Shown in pieces: positions 1-7,701 of a stretch of DNA of 64,000 nt; the first letter of the stretch is position 1; the number at the start of each line of letters is the position of its first letter. The DNA is from Haladaptatus sp. R4. Its GTDB lineage: Archaea; Halobacteriota; Halobacteria; Halobacteriales; Haladaptataceae. The notes below the pieces were generated by a model, which was given only the letters and a program-made list of their open reading frames with translations, was not told the origin of the DNA and ran no database searches. The stretch is taken from NCBI RefSeq assembly GCF_001625445.1, contig NZ_LWHG01000029.1, positions 310,001-374,000 of the forward strand. Direction: 5' to 3'. The position numbers were made by a program, and so were the translations under genes.

Positions 1-111
1 TCCCCAGAGTTCGCCGAGCCAGAGGCCGTCGTAGCCGAGCGTCTCGGCACGGACGCTCAATTCGGTGTGATCGAGGGTAGTCACCTGGGGCAACAGTAGA
101 TCGGTTGGCAT
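1..111 (-). CDS. LLM-class flavin/F420-dependent oxidoreductase, N-terminal fragment
   Basis: The first 37 codons of a minus-strand gene run off the left edge of the window. The start codon is the ATG at 109-111. The visible residues end in TLGYDGLWLGELWG. This matches the first beta-strand and helix of luciferase-like (bacterial luciferase superfamily) oxidoreductases, where a YDxLWLxE-type segment follows the first strand. In haloarchaea such proteins usually use F420 or FMN; substrate cannot be told from this fragment. It points away from the replication origin to its right. The family call rests on one short motif, so confidence is moderate. Confidence 0.55.
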   Translation of the reverse strand, partial: MPTDLLLPQVTTLDHTELSVRAETLGYDGLWLGELWG

Positions 112-172
112 GGTCTATAGCACGTCGTGGCGGATGAAAAATCGGCAGGGTAGACTCGGCCAAATCGGTCAG

Positions 173-196
173 CCCCCACCCCTCAAACCGAGTGAA
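173..196 (+). repeat. origin recognition box (ORB) 1
   Basis: A C-rich string (CCCCCACCCCTC) is followed by AAACCGAGTGAA. All 24 bases are identical to the box at 268-291. The C-string faces left, away from the AT-rich core. Confidence 0.8.
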
Positions 197-267
197 TGGC
201 AGACAACGGGGGGACACCGGACACCGAGTGAATTCGGAAATACATGAACGAATGGGAAGAACGAGCA

Positions 268-291
268 CCCCCACCCCTCAAACCGAGTGAA
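268..291 (+). repeat. origin recognition box (ORB) 2
   Basis: A perfect 24-base copy of the box at 173-196, in the same orientation. Confidence 0.8.
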
Positions 292-349
292 ATGGTTCGA
301 AGGGGTACCCCCCTCGAATGACGTCAGACGTTTGGCTGACAAGCGGCGG

Positions 350-370
350 ACACCCCTCGAACCGAGTGAA
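350..370 (+). repeat. origin recognition box (ORB) 3, shorter variant
   Basis: ACACCCCTCGAACCGAGTGA has the same orientation and core (CCCCTC, one to two variant bases, then ACCGAGTGAA) as the first two boxes, with a shorter C-string. Confidence 0.7.
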
Positions 371-454
371 AAACGACGGTGAACGGCACGGAGACAATGT
401 GAAAACGGAGAGCGAGAACGGTTCTCTAGCGGCGTCTTTCCCGCTCCTCTTTCG

Positions 455-515
455 CGTATATTATATATTTTACTATATAGGTAAACAACACAACTAGCTT
501 ACTCCCTAAACAACT
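455..515. other. AT-rich core, probable duplex unwinding element
   Basis: The run from CGTATATTATATATTTTACT onward is strongly AT-rich compared with the roughly 60% GC surroundings. It lies centrally between the opposed boxes, as expected for the DNA melted at initiation. Confidence 0.7.
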
Positions 516-625
516 AGAAGAAGTGTTCTAATAACGATTTACAATGAGACGATGTCATCACCGTCTGTCTTTTATATACTTCTCCCCGTGCAACCGTCAT
601 TCCCCTCCACCCCTCCGAACCCCAT

Positions 626-649
626 TTCACTCGGTATGAGGGGTGGGGG
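626..649 (-). repeat. origin recognition box (ORB) 4, inverted
   Basis: TTCACTCGGTATGAGGGGTG, followed by more G, is the reverse complement of boxes 1 and 2 except at two to three positions. It lies on the right of the AT-rich core, so the boxes face each other across it. Confidence 0.78.
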
Positions 650-711
650 GCTATACGATTACGATCCCTGAAAACACGTTCTCGTTCCGGATAAACGAGG
701 ATTTCACACAA

Positions 712-727
712 TTCACTCGGTTCGAGG
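712..727 (-). repeat. origin recognition box (ORB) 5, inverted and short
   Basis: TTCACTCGGTTCGAGG matches the reverse complement of box 3 without a long G-string. It lies just upstream of the orc1/cdc6 TATA element, so initiator binding here could also repress its own gene (inference). Confidence 0.6.
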
Positions 728-734
728 TCGGTAG

Positions 735-740
735 TTTTAT
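735..740 (+). promoter_or_regulatory. TATA element of orc1/cdc6
   Basis: TTTTAT lies 28-33 bases before the ATG at 768, the spacing of a leaderless or nearly leaderless haloarchaeal transcript. It follows directly after ORB 5. Confidence 0.5.
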
Positions 741-767
741 CTTTATGCCACTCGGTCACATAACGTA

Positions 768-2264
768 ATGACCGACGCGGAGAAGGACGAGGGCTTGGAC
801 GGCGAATCGGACTCTCCCGACGCCGATAGGGAGGGTGACCTACGGGATTTCGGCGGCGAATCGGCGTCATCGAAGCGGTACGACCACGACAACGGCGACA
901 ACAGCAACGACGACAACGGCAACGACGACAGTCACGATGAGGACGACTACGGGTTCGACAATAACAACGTTCTCGACGCTCACGACGAGAACGACGCTCA
1001 CAACGAGAACGACGACGCCGATAACGGATTCGACGAATCCAGCCGTCCCAATTCCACCAACGAAGACGACTTTGGCGACCCCTTCGCTGTCGGTGATATC
1101 TTCGCACGCGAGGAGCTATTACGAGTCGGCTACGTTCCGGACCGGGACCGAATCATCGGGCGTGACGACGAGATTCGAGCGGTCGGGAAAGCACTCGGCC
1201 CCGCCGTCCGTGGCGGACCCCCACGGAATCTGTTGTTGTACGGAAAAACTGGAACTGGGAAGTCGCTCGTCTCGAAACACATGGCTCGCGAGGCTCGGGA
1301 CAGGGCACACCGCAACGACGTCAATCTCATCTATCAGTACATCGATTGCTCGAACGACGATACGGAAACCCGTGCCGCACGGGAACTCGCACTCGGGGTC
1401 CGTGATACGCTCGCGCCCGACTTCGATATCCCTCGCAAAGGGATCGGCGCCGCCGAGTACTTCCGTCACCTGTGGGATATGCTCGACGAACACGAGGTTC
1501 GCTCGCTCATCGTCATCCTCGACGAGGTGGACAAACTCGGTGGCGACGACGACATCCTCATGACGCTCTCCCGAGCGGAAGAGACGGGGAAGACGAACTC
1601 CTACGTCGGCATCATCGCCATCAGCAACAAGATTCAGTACCGTGAGACCATCGGCGAACGCGTCGATTCGTCGCTGCAGGACCGCGAATTCGTCTTTCAT
1701 CCGTACGATGCGAACCAACTCCGCCACATCCTCGAAAATCGCCGCGACGCGTTCTACGAAGACGTGCTGTCCGAGGACGTGATCCCGAAGGTTGCCGCCC
1801 TCGCTGCGCGGGAACACGGCGACGCTCGGAAAGCGATCGACATCCTCCGCTATGCTGGCGCGATCGCCGAGGAGTCGGGCACGTCGGAAGTGCTGGGCGA
1901 GCATATCGACAGCGCGATGGAGCGCGCCGAGGCGGACCGGTTCGCCGAACTGGTGTCCGGAAGCACCCCGCACGTGAAACACATCCTCGTCGCGCTCGCA
2001 TCGCTGACGATGAACCGCGAGGAAGAGGAGTTCGCCAAACAGGACATCTACTCCGCGTACAAGACCGTCTGTAAGAACGAGGGTTCCGCCCCGATTTCGT
2101 GGGATCGGGTCTCCCGACTGCTGAAAGAGCAGTCGTTCCTCGGCATCACGGAAAGCCGTCACACCGGCGGCGGCTACGAAAAAGGGAGCTATCGGGTGCA
2201 CTCGCTGAACCGCGACCCCGCAATCGTGCTGAAGGCGCTGAACTCCGGCACGGACCCGATCTAA
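768..2264 (+). CDS. orc1: Orc1/Cdc6 family replication initiator with long acidic N-terminal extension
   Basis: This 498-residue AAA+ ATPase binds origin recognition boxes and starts DNA replication. Walker A (GKTGTGKS) is at residues 159-166 and Walker B (LIVILDEVDK) at 247-256; a sensor-1-like IIAISN segment follows. The last 80 or so residues fit the Cdc6 winged-helix domain. Residues 1-105 are unusual: a low-complexity tract of Asp, Asn and His that is absent from the second initiator in this window. Omitting it leaves a normal length of about 400. The gene lies directly beside the predicted origin, which supports its role as cognate initiator. The ATG at 768 is chosen from the TATA spacing. 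Confidence 0.95.
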   Translation: MTDAEKDEGLDGESDSPDADREGDLRDFGGESASSKRYDHDNGDNSNDDNGNDDSHDEDDYGFDNNNVLDAHDENDAHNENDDADNGFDESSRPNSTNEDDFGDPFAVGDIFAREELLRVGYVPDRDRIIGRDDEIRAVGKALGPAVRGGPPRNLLLYGKTGTGKSLVSKHMAREARDRAHRNDVNLIYQYIDCSNDDTETRAARELALGVRDTLAPDFDIPRKGIGAAEYFRHLWDMLDEHEVRSLIVILDEVDKLGGDDDILMTLSRAEETGKTNSYVGIIAISNKIQYRETIGERVDSSLQDREFVFHPYDANQLRHILENRRDAFYEDVLSEDVIPKVAALAAREHGDARKAIDILRYAGAIAEESGTSEVLGEHIDSAMERAEADRFAELVSGSTPHVKHILVALASLTMNREEEEFAKQDIYSAYKTVCKNEGSAPISWDRVSRLLKEQSFLGITESRHTGGGYEKGSYRVHSLNRDPAIVLKALNSGTDPI

Positions 2265-2369
2265 AGCGTCGGACGCGTAGCCCGTGCGACCGACGTACGA
2301 ACGTTTCCGCCCGCGGGGACGGGGGACGAGAGACCGGATTTTTCAGCCGTGACTTCCTACGGGAGACGT

Positions 2370-2747
2370 ATGCACTTCGATCAGCGAACCCAAGACGCCC
2401 TCCGTGAAACCGGTGGACTATCGACTTCCGAAATCGCGGCCGTCGCCGACACTATCGTCGAGACGACCCGAGAGGACGCCGACCGTCTGGAAGCGTTCTT
2501 CGACGGCGTCGATACGATTTACTCCGACATGGAACAGGCACACTCGGCCAGAGAATTTCCGGAACACGAGATACGATATCTGGACCTCTACACGCACGCC
2601 GACGCGATTCGTGGGTACCTCCGATTCGGCACGTGGGGGGTTCCCGTCGAAGGCGGTCGAATCCTCACCGAAAACTGCGTCGAACTGACGCTCGGAAAGC
2701 CGACGAACGCGCGGGTTCGGTTCGCGCTTGACCGCGACGACCTTTGA
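2370..2747 (+). CDS. hypothetical protein, 125 aa
   Basis: A small acidic protein that I do not recognise. The ATG at 2370 is preferred over an in-frame GTG at 2349. Residues 15-60 look helical (EIAAVADTIVETTREDADRL), and the C-terminal half is a mixed segment ending in an Arg/Asp-rich tail. There are no membrane segments, signal peptide or cysteine motifs. It follows orc1 after about 100 bases on the same strand, but a separate promoter is likely. Amino-acid composition is typical of a haloarchaeal cytoplasmic protein, so I regard it as a real gene of unknown function. Confidence 0.65.
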   Translation: MHFDQRTQDALRETGGLSTSEIAAVADTIVETTREDADRLEAFFDGVDTIYSDMEQAHSAREFPEHEIRYLDLYTHADAIRGYLRFGTWGVPVEGGRILTENCVELTLGKPTNARVRFALDRDDL

Positions 2748-2774
2748 AATTCGACGGAACAGGCCTTCAAAACC

Positions 2775-2860
2775 CACAATAGAAAGAATAGGTGGGGTTG
2801 ATAAAATAGGTGTGATACTCACAATAGGTACAATTTCAACAAGAGGTGCAATAGGTGGCT
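2775..2860. repeat. AATAGGT-rich degenerate spacer repeat
   Basis: AATAGGT or AAATAGGT occurs four times at irregular spacing of about 15-30 bases, plus a related AGAGGTG. On the other strand it reads ACCTATT, the same word that dominates the pyrimidine-rich spacer at 19.04-19.75 kb. The two places share the 14-mer CTCACAATAGGTAC (2818-2831 and 19020-19033). Confidence 0.55.
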
Positions 2861-2927
2861 ATCTAATATAGCTCTGATCTGCATCCGTCCCAAAAACGAG
2901 CCGAAGACGGATTTGGTTACGTGTTTT

Positions 2928-3248
2928 TTACGGTGCTCCGGCGAGGACGAACTTGGACTCGGTGTCGCCGTTGTGTATCTGGCGGGTCGCCTCCGGTGGT
3001 ACCCGTAGCGCGTCGCCGCTTTCCATCGTCACGTCCTCGCCATCGATGGTCACGGTCGCTTTCCCGTCCAACAGGAGGTACACTTCCTCGTGCTCGCGGT
3101 CGACGTGAGCGTGCTCCTTTCCGGTCCACCCCGGCTCACATTCGAGGACAGTCATGCCGAACTTCTCGCAGCCGAGCGGGTCCCGGAGGAAGTGCATTCC
3201 GTCGCCCACCGATTCCACGTCTCGATAGTTGACTTTCGTGTGTGCCAT
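2928..3248 (-). CDS. single-domain cupin protein
   Basis: A 106-residue cupin-2 barrel. The first cupin motif is visible as GWTGKEHAHVDREHEEVYLL, with metal-ligand-type histidines and glutamate; the second follows as ESGDALRVPPEATRQIHN. Such stand-alone cupins bind a metal and act as small isomerases, dioxygenases or sugar/ligand-binding proteins; the substrate cannot be told here. The ATG is at 3246-3248. The gene stands alone, convergent with the hypothetical gene to its left. Family confident, function open. Confidence 0.88.
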   Translation of the reverse strand: MAHTKVNYRDVESVGDGMHFLRDPLGCEKFGMTVLECEPGWTGKEHAHVDREHEEVYLLLDGKATVTIDGEDVTMESGDALRVPPEATRQIHNGDTESKFVLAGAP

Positions 3249-3598
3249 CCCAAACCACTACTCCTTCCTCCAGCAAAGCTCTCCCGCCCGACGAAGAGCT
3301 ACCAATCGTTGACGAACCGTTATCAGTACCGTAGCCACTGGGTACGGTGGAAGTGGTAAGGAAAGCGGGGTGCCCTCACAATCGGCACGGGTGCAATGCC
3401 GGTGATGGCGCCGGACAGGCGGTCCGTGCCGGGTTTGTGAGAGCGTATCTTTACCAAAGACCGGAACAGTAAAACGCGTTCCGGAAGCTAAAAATCTCAT
3501 TGTAGTAATCCACATCCGCGTCTACTTTCGACCTATTCAGCGTCCCGTCGGCGATTAGCACGTGATGATGGGTAGTGATGAGTGGTGATGAGGCCGAA
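3249..3598. other. intergenic region, 350 bases
   Basis: No convincing gene lies here. An 85-codon minus-strand frame (3258-3515) has no recognisable domain and an untypical Arg/Leu-rich composition. A short GATGATGGG/GTGATGAG low-complexity patch lies at about 3560-3592, just behind the amidohydrolase stop codon. The promoter of the cupin gene should lie just right of 3248; I see no clear TATA box. Confidence 0.5.
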
Positions 3599-4699
3599 TC
3601 AGAGGTCGTACAACCGTTCCGCGTTCCCCCGAAGAACGTTCCGAGCGACCGTCGCGGCGTACGCTTCGTTCACGAACCCGTCGGCGACTAGATTTTCGAG
3701 AACCGTCGCGAGCGCATCCCGCGTTCGTCGTTCGGCGAGGACGTATCGTTCGGGTACCGAGCAGGCGTCGCTACCGTACAGCACCTTCGTCGTCGGCACC
3801 AGTTCGAACGCCGATTCGATGACCCGCTCACAGCCGTGCTGCACGAACGGGATGGCGAGCGAGAGGTCGAGATAAACGTTGTCGAACGTCGATGCGACGT
3901 ATCCGGATTCGCGGACGTAGGGGTAGCCCGCGTGCAGAAGGACGACTTTCGTCGACGGATGCTGGACGATGAAATCGGAGAGGTGCGTCGGATCGACCCG
4001 TCGCGGATGCGCATCCGAATCGCCGAATCCGGTGTGGAACTGTATCGGAACCGCCCGCTCCGCCGCAAGCGCACTCGCCCGGTGGACGAAATAGTCGAGC
4101 ACCGTCGGATCCGAAATCCGTCCCGACCAGCCGTTTTTGACCGCCGAAAACGCCGTGCTGGCTTCGCTACGGTCCGGATTCCCGACCGCCAAGCCGCTTC
4201 GGTACGCGACGATGGTCTTCAATCCGACGTAATCGTCGGCGAGCGCGTCGTCTATCGCGTCCTCGAACGCACGCTCGACGCCCGCGAACGAGTCGTGTCG
4301 ATCCAGTAGCTCCTCCAATACGGGTTCGATTCGCAGGAGCGGGTGGACCGCCGCGGTCGTGTACGTGCGGAAGTCGTCCGGCGACGTGTCGGGAAACCCG
4401 TCATCGACGAGGATTTTCTCGGTGTTCGTTCCGTCGATGAGGTCGCGGCTGTACGATTCGAGGTCGACGGCGGCACGTCGGGAGAGCAGTTCGTCTTCGG
4501 TCTTACCCTCGAACCGTTCATCCAAAAGGTCGAGAGCGGCCCGATAGTTGAGCGTCTGTCGGGCGTGTCTCGGCGAGAGGTCGCCCTCGGTGAAGTACCC
4601 CGCGAACGATTCCCGAACTGTCTCCGCGGACAGCGGTTCGACGGGGTGGGCGTGGTTGTCGACGAGCGCGATGCCCTCGATTTGCTCCCGGAGGTCCAT
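3599..4699 (-). CDS. amidohydrolase-2 family protein (FluG N-terminal type)
   Basis: A 366-residue TIM-barrel metal-dependent hydrolase. The metal-binding HxH is at residues 16-18 (DNHAHP); QFHTGFGDSD, VVLLHAGYPY and LYGSDACSVPERY follow in the order seen in amidohydrolase-2 proteins. The same family forms the N-terminal half of FluG/nodulin proteins, whose C-terminal half is a glutamine synthetase. Here a glutamine synthetase-like gene is divergent across 173 bases, so the two may act on one gamma-glutamyl or amide substrate (inference). The ATG at 4697-4699 starts directly before the conserved N-terminus. The reaction is unknown. Confidence 0.85.
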   Translation of the reverse strand: MDLREQIEGIALVDNHAHPVEPLSAETVRESFAGYFTEGDLSPRHARQTLNYRAALDLLDERFEGKTEDELLSRRAAVDLESYSRDLIDGTNTEKILVDDGFPDTSPDDFRTYTTAAVHPLLRIEPVLEELLDRHDSFAGVERAFEDAIDDALADDYVGLKTIVAYRSGLAVGNPDRSEASTAFSAVKNGWSGRISDPTVLDYFVHRASALAAERAVPIQFHTGFGDSDAHPRRVDPTHLSDFIVQHPSTKVVLLHAGYPYVRESGYVASTFDNVYLDLSLAIPFVQHGCERVIESAFELVPTTKVLYGSDACSVPERYVLAERRTRDALATVLENLVADGFVNEAYAATVARNVLRGNAERLYDL

Positions 4700-4740
4700 G
4701 GGAACTCATCCACCCCGCGATACAAGGCCGTTGCCTCCGG

Positions 4741-4796
4741 AAACGCCACTGTCGTTGACGGCATCGGTAAACGCCACCGTCGCTGACGGCATCGGT
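4741..4796. repeat. 28-base tandem direct repeat, two copies
   Basis: 4741-4768 and 4769-4796 both begin AAACGCCAC and end TGACGGCATCGGT, with two C/T differences in 28 bases. They lie head to tail in the short region between the divergent amidohydrolase and glutamine synthetase genes and may be a duplicated regulatory site. Confidence 0.8.
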
Positions 4797-4872
4797 GCTT
4801 CCACGCTCGACCGACTGCCCTCACGACTGGTAGAAACCATGACGTGTGTTGCCGTGGTAGAGTGTATGGATC

Positions 4873-6215
4873 ATGCCCACCGAATCGGCGGTCATCGACA
4901 TCTGTGCGGGTGATGACGTGGAACTCGTCCGACTGCTTTGGGTCGACAACGCGGGCGTCGAACGGGGGCGGGTCGTCAACGCGGCGAACGTCGAGGACGT
5001 TTTCGTCTCCGGCGCGAACATCGCGCAGGCCCAACAGGCGTTCACCGACCTCGATTACCCCACCGAGGATGCGCCGCTGGGACGCGTCGGGGAGGTCAGA
5101 CTCGTCCCGGATCCCGACACCTTTCGAACCCTCCCGTACGCCGAACGCGCCGCGGCGATGATGTGTGACATCCATCGACTCGACCGGACGCCGTGGGAGA
5201 TCGATCCCCGGTCACGGCTTCGCAGCTTTCTCGACGAATTCGAATATCGGTCGCGCGCCGCGTTCGAACCCGAGTGGTATCTCGTCCGGGAAACGGCGGC
5301 GGGAATCGAACCGTTCGACCGAAGCGGCTGTTACACGGCGGACGGGATTCAGAGCGCCCACGACGTCGTCCTCGAAATCGTCGACGATCTCGCGGCCCAG
5401 GGGATCGAGATGGCGACGTACTACCCCGAGTACAGCCCCGGTCAGCAGGAGATCGCTATCGAACCCGGCGACGGCCTCACCCCGGCGGACGACCACGCGT
5501 TCTACAAACAGACGGTGAAAGCGGTGGCGGAAAACCACGATACCAGAGCCACGTTCTCCCCGAAACCGTTTCCCGACCACGCGGGTAGCGGGTGCCATCT
5601 CCACCTCTCCCTCTGGAACGGGGAGGAAAAAACGTTCACGACCCGGACGACGAGTCGCCGTACGGGATTTCGGAGACGTGTAAGCGGTTCGTCGGTGGCG
5701 TGCTCGCCCACGCGAGGGCGCTCGTCGCGCTGACGGCACCCTCGGTCGTCTCGTACAAACGACTGCAACCGGGTTCGTGGGCGTCGGCGTACACGGCGTG
5801 GGGGCTCGACAATCGGGAAGCGATGGTGCGCATTCCGTCCGCACAGTGGGAGAACGCCGCGGCCACGACTCGTCTGGAACTGAAAGCCGCCGACAACACC
5901 GCGAACCCGTACCTCGCGCTCCTCGGCGTCCTGGCCGCGGGGCGGGACGGCATCGAGCGCGGCCTCGACCCGGGAGAACCGCTCGACGTCGATCCGGGGA
6001 GCCTCTCCGAATCGGAGCGGGAACGTCGCGGTATCGAACGGCTCCCGCAGTCGCTCGGCGAGGCCATCGACGAACTCGAAGCCGACACAGTCCTTTCGGA
6101 CGCGATGGGCGACGACCTCCATCGGACGTACGTCGCGGTGAAGCGCGCGACGTGGACCGATGCGGCGACCGCGGTCACCGATTGGGACGTGGAAACCTAC
6201 ACGCGGCTCTACTGA
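4873..6215 (+). pseudogene. glutamine synthetase family protein (FluG C-terminal type), frameshifted
   Basis: A glutamine synthetase-like, ATP-dependent ligase joining an amine to glutamate. The first frame (ATG at 4873) carries the beta-grasp N-terminal part and reaches FPDHAGSGCHLHLSLWNG, the usual GSGxHxHxS nucleotide/metal motif. The protein continues in another frame from GGKNVHDPDDESPYG to the end, including ADNTANPYLALLGVLAAG. The shift falls in the A6 run at 5627-5632; one more A restores a single frame of about 447 residues, the normal length. Both halves are well conserved, so a sequence error is likely. It is paired with the divergent amidohydrolase. It resembles gamma-glutamyl-polyamine-type ligases more than classical GlnA. 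Confidence 0.85.
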
Positions 6216-6254
6216 ACGTCAATCCCTATCGTTTCCCGCCAGGAACGACCGGCC

Positions 6255-6620
6255 TCATGCGACCAGTTCGTCGATGATGGCGTTCGCGCTCGCGAGATTG
6301 GTCGCGAGGGGAACGTCATGAACGTCGCACACTCGCAGGAGTGCGTTGATGTCCGGCTCGTGCGGCTGTGCGGTCAACGGATCCCGGAGGAATATCACGG
6401 CGTGACAGTTTCCGGCGGCGACCGCGGCTCCGATCATCATGTCCCCGCCGAGCGGTCCGGACTCCTTCGGTTCGACGACGAGGTCGGTTTCCTCGTTGAT
6501 TCGTTGGCCGGTCGTCCCGGTCGAGATGCAGTCGGCGGTCGAAAGCTGGTCGATGTTCCGCCGGACGAACTCCACCATCTCCGGTTTCTTCTCGTCGTGT
6601 GCGATGAGCGCAATCTGCAT
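6255..6620 (-). CDS. mgsA: methylglyoxal synthase
   Basis: MgsA converts dihydroxyacetone phosphate to methylglyoxal and phosphate, a bypass that relieves phosphorylated-sugar stress. The 121-residue length fits bacterial MgsA. Visible family segments are IALIAHDEKKPEM, the phosphate loop STGTTGQRI, GPLGGDMMIG, and RDPLTAQPHEPDINALLRVC, which holds conserved Asp and His residues, then PLATNLASA. The ATG at 6620 (MQIALIAHD) is preferred over an upstream in-frame codon because family members start there. It stands alone, convergent with the glutamine synthetase gene. Confidence 0.95.
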   Translation of the reverse strand: MQIALIAHDEKKPEMVEFVRRNIDQLSTADCISTGTTGQRINEETDLVVEPKESGPLGGDMMIGAAVAAGNCHAVIFLRDPLTAQPHEPDINALLRVCDVHDVPLATNLASANAIIDELVA

Positions 6621-6734
6621 GTGAGCCGGTACAACCGGGAGCATCTTCAAGCTACGTCGTCACCCGACCGGAAAGCGACGACGAAGATGAAAACGAACAC
6701 GTCGCCGAGACGTGTCTCCATCGTGTCTACAAAG

Positions 6735-6740
6735 CTTATA
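6735..6740 (+). promoter_or_regulatory. TATA element of the 6765 membrane protein gene
   Basis: CTTATA lies 25-30 bases before the ATG at 6765, which supports that start and a leaderless transcript. Confidence 0.5.
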
Positions 6741-6764
6741 TTCTCTCGACACAATAGTTATCGT

Positions 6765-7592
6765 ATGGCTGGACGATTTCGACGCGGACTTTCCATCGTT
6801 GACGACAGTGTCGACGTCTTCCGGGACAATCCCTCCCTCGCGATCCTTCCGCTCCTGAGCCTTCTTTCGGTCGGGAGCGCGTTCGCCGCCGTGGCCGGGG
6901 TGTTGCTCTACTACGGCGTCCTCGGCGACGTGCTCGGAAGCGACTTCCTTCAGTACGTGGGCGTGTTCGTCGGGTTGGCCGTCTCGTCGAGCGTCGGCGT
7001 GTTCTTCAACGCCGCCGTCGTCCACTGTGCGGCGAAATACTTCGACGGCGAGGAAACGTCCGCCCGCGAAGGGCTCGCCGCCGCGTGGCGAGTTCGACGG
7101 CGGATCGCCCTGTGGTCGGTGGCCGCGGCGACGCTCGGGACCGTGCTGTACATCATCGACGACAAGCTCGGCCCCCTCGGGAGCCTCGCACGATTGCTCT
7201 TCGACCTCGCGTGGTCGTTGCTGACGTTCTTCGTCGTCCCCGTCATCGTGCTCGAAGACACGGACGCCCTTCGTCCGATGTTACGCCAAAGTGGGGCCGC
7301 GTTCCGCGACACGTGGGGCGAGAGCGTCAGCGCGTCGCTGGGCGTTTCGCTCGTGTTCCTTCCGGTCGCACTGGTCGGACTCGTCTGTCTCGGCTGGGCG
7401 TATTTCGTCGCCGCCGGACTCGTGGCGTACGCCCTCGGAACCGTCGGCTTCGTGTTGCTCGTCGCTTCGATGGTCATCTCACAGGTCGTCGGCATGATCG
7501 CACGAACCGCCCTCTATCAGTACGCCACGGACGGAGAGGAGGTCGGGCCGTTCGACGGTCGAAAACCGGATAGCGTCTTCCCCTCGAAGTAA
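6765..7592 (+). CDS. polytopic membrane protein (DUF6159-like)
   Basis: A 275-residue integral membrane protein of unknown function. The opening MAGRFRRGLSIVDDSVDVFRDNP is an amphipathic lead typical of haloarchaeal DUF6159 proteins; about six hydrophobic segments follow, roughly at residues 24-55, 65-90, 115-135, 145-165, 195-220 and 225-250. The C-terminal tail is polar (FDGRKPDSVFPSK). The open frame extends much further upstream, but the ATG at 6765 is chosen from the TATA element and the protein profile. The neighbours give no functional clue. Confidence 0.8.
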   Translation: MAGRFRRGLSIVDDSVDVFRDNPSLAILPLLSLLSVGSAFAAVAGVLLYYGVLGDVLGSDFLQYVGVFVGLAVSSSVGVFFNAAVVHCAAKYFDGEETSAREGLAAAWRVRRRIALWSVAAATLGTVLYIIDDKLGPLGSLARLLFDLAWSLLTFFVVPVIVLEDTDALRPMLRQSGAAFRDTWGESVSASLGVSLVFLPVALVGLVCLGWAYFVAAGLVAYALGTVGFVLLVASMVISQVVGMIARTALYQYATDGEEVGPFDGRKPDSVFPSK

Positions 7593-7701
7593 CCACCCAA
7601 CTCCCATCGACATCGCTAACGCGATTATAACCGGCTAATCGAGGGAAAAATCGTCGATACGGTTCGCTGTTTTTCGATGAGGCTGTTTTTCGATGAGACA
7701 G

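Larger units (their letters stand above)
112..767. other. replication origin (oriC) region upstream of orc1/cdc6
   Basis: This 656-base non-coding stretch has the layout of a haloarchaeal origin. GC-rich boxes of one orientation (173-196, 268-291, 350-370) lie left of an AT-rich core (about 455-515), and boxes of the opposite orientation (626-649, 712-727) lie right of it. An orc1/cdc6 initiator gene starts at 768. Inverted origin recognition boxes around a duplex unwinding element next to orc1/cdc6 is the established arrangement in haloarchaea. What is seen is the repeats and the gene; origin activity is inferred. An ORF on the minus strand (514-1107) is an arginine-rich shadow and not a gene. 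Confidence 0.85.

Noticed and set aside
3258-3515. 85-codon minus-strand frame between cupin and amidohydrolase genes
   Set aside because: Basic, Leu/Arg-rich translation without domain; no promoter; composition unlike neighbours.
5627-5632. programmed ribosomal frameshift in the glutamine synthetase gene
   Set aside because: Similar indels occur in many unrelated genes of the window, and no slippery-site plus structure pattern recurs; sequence error is simpler.
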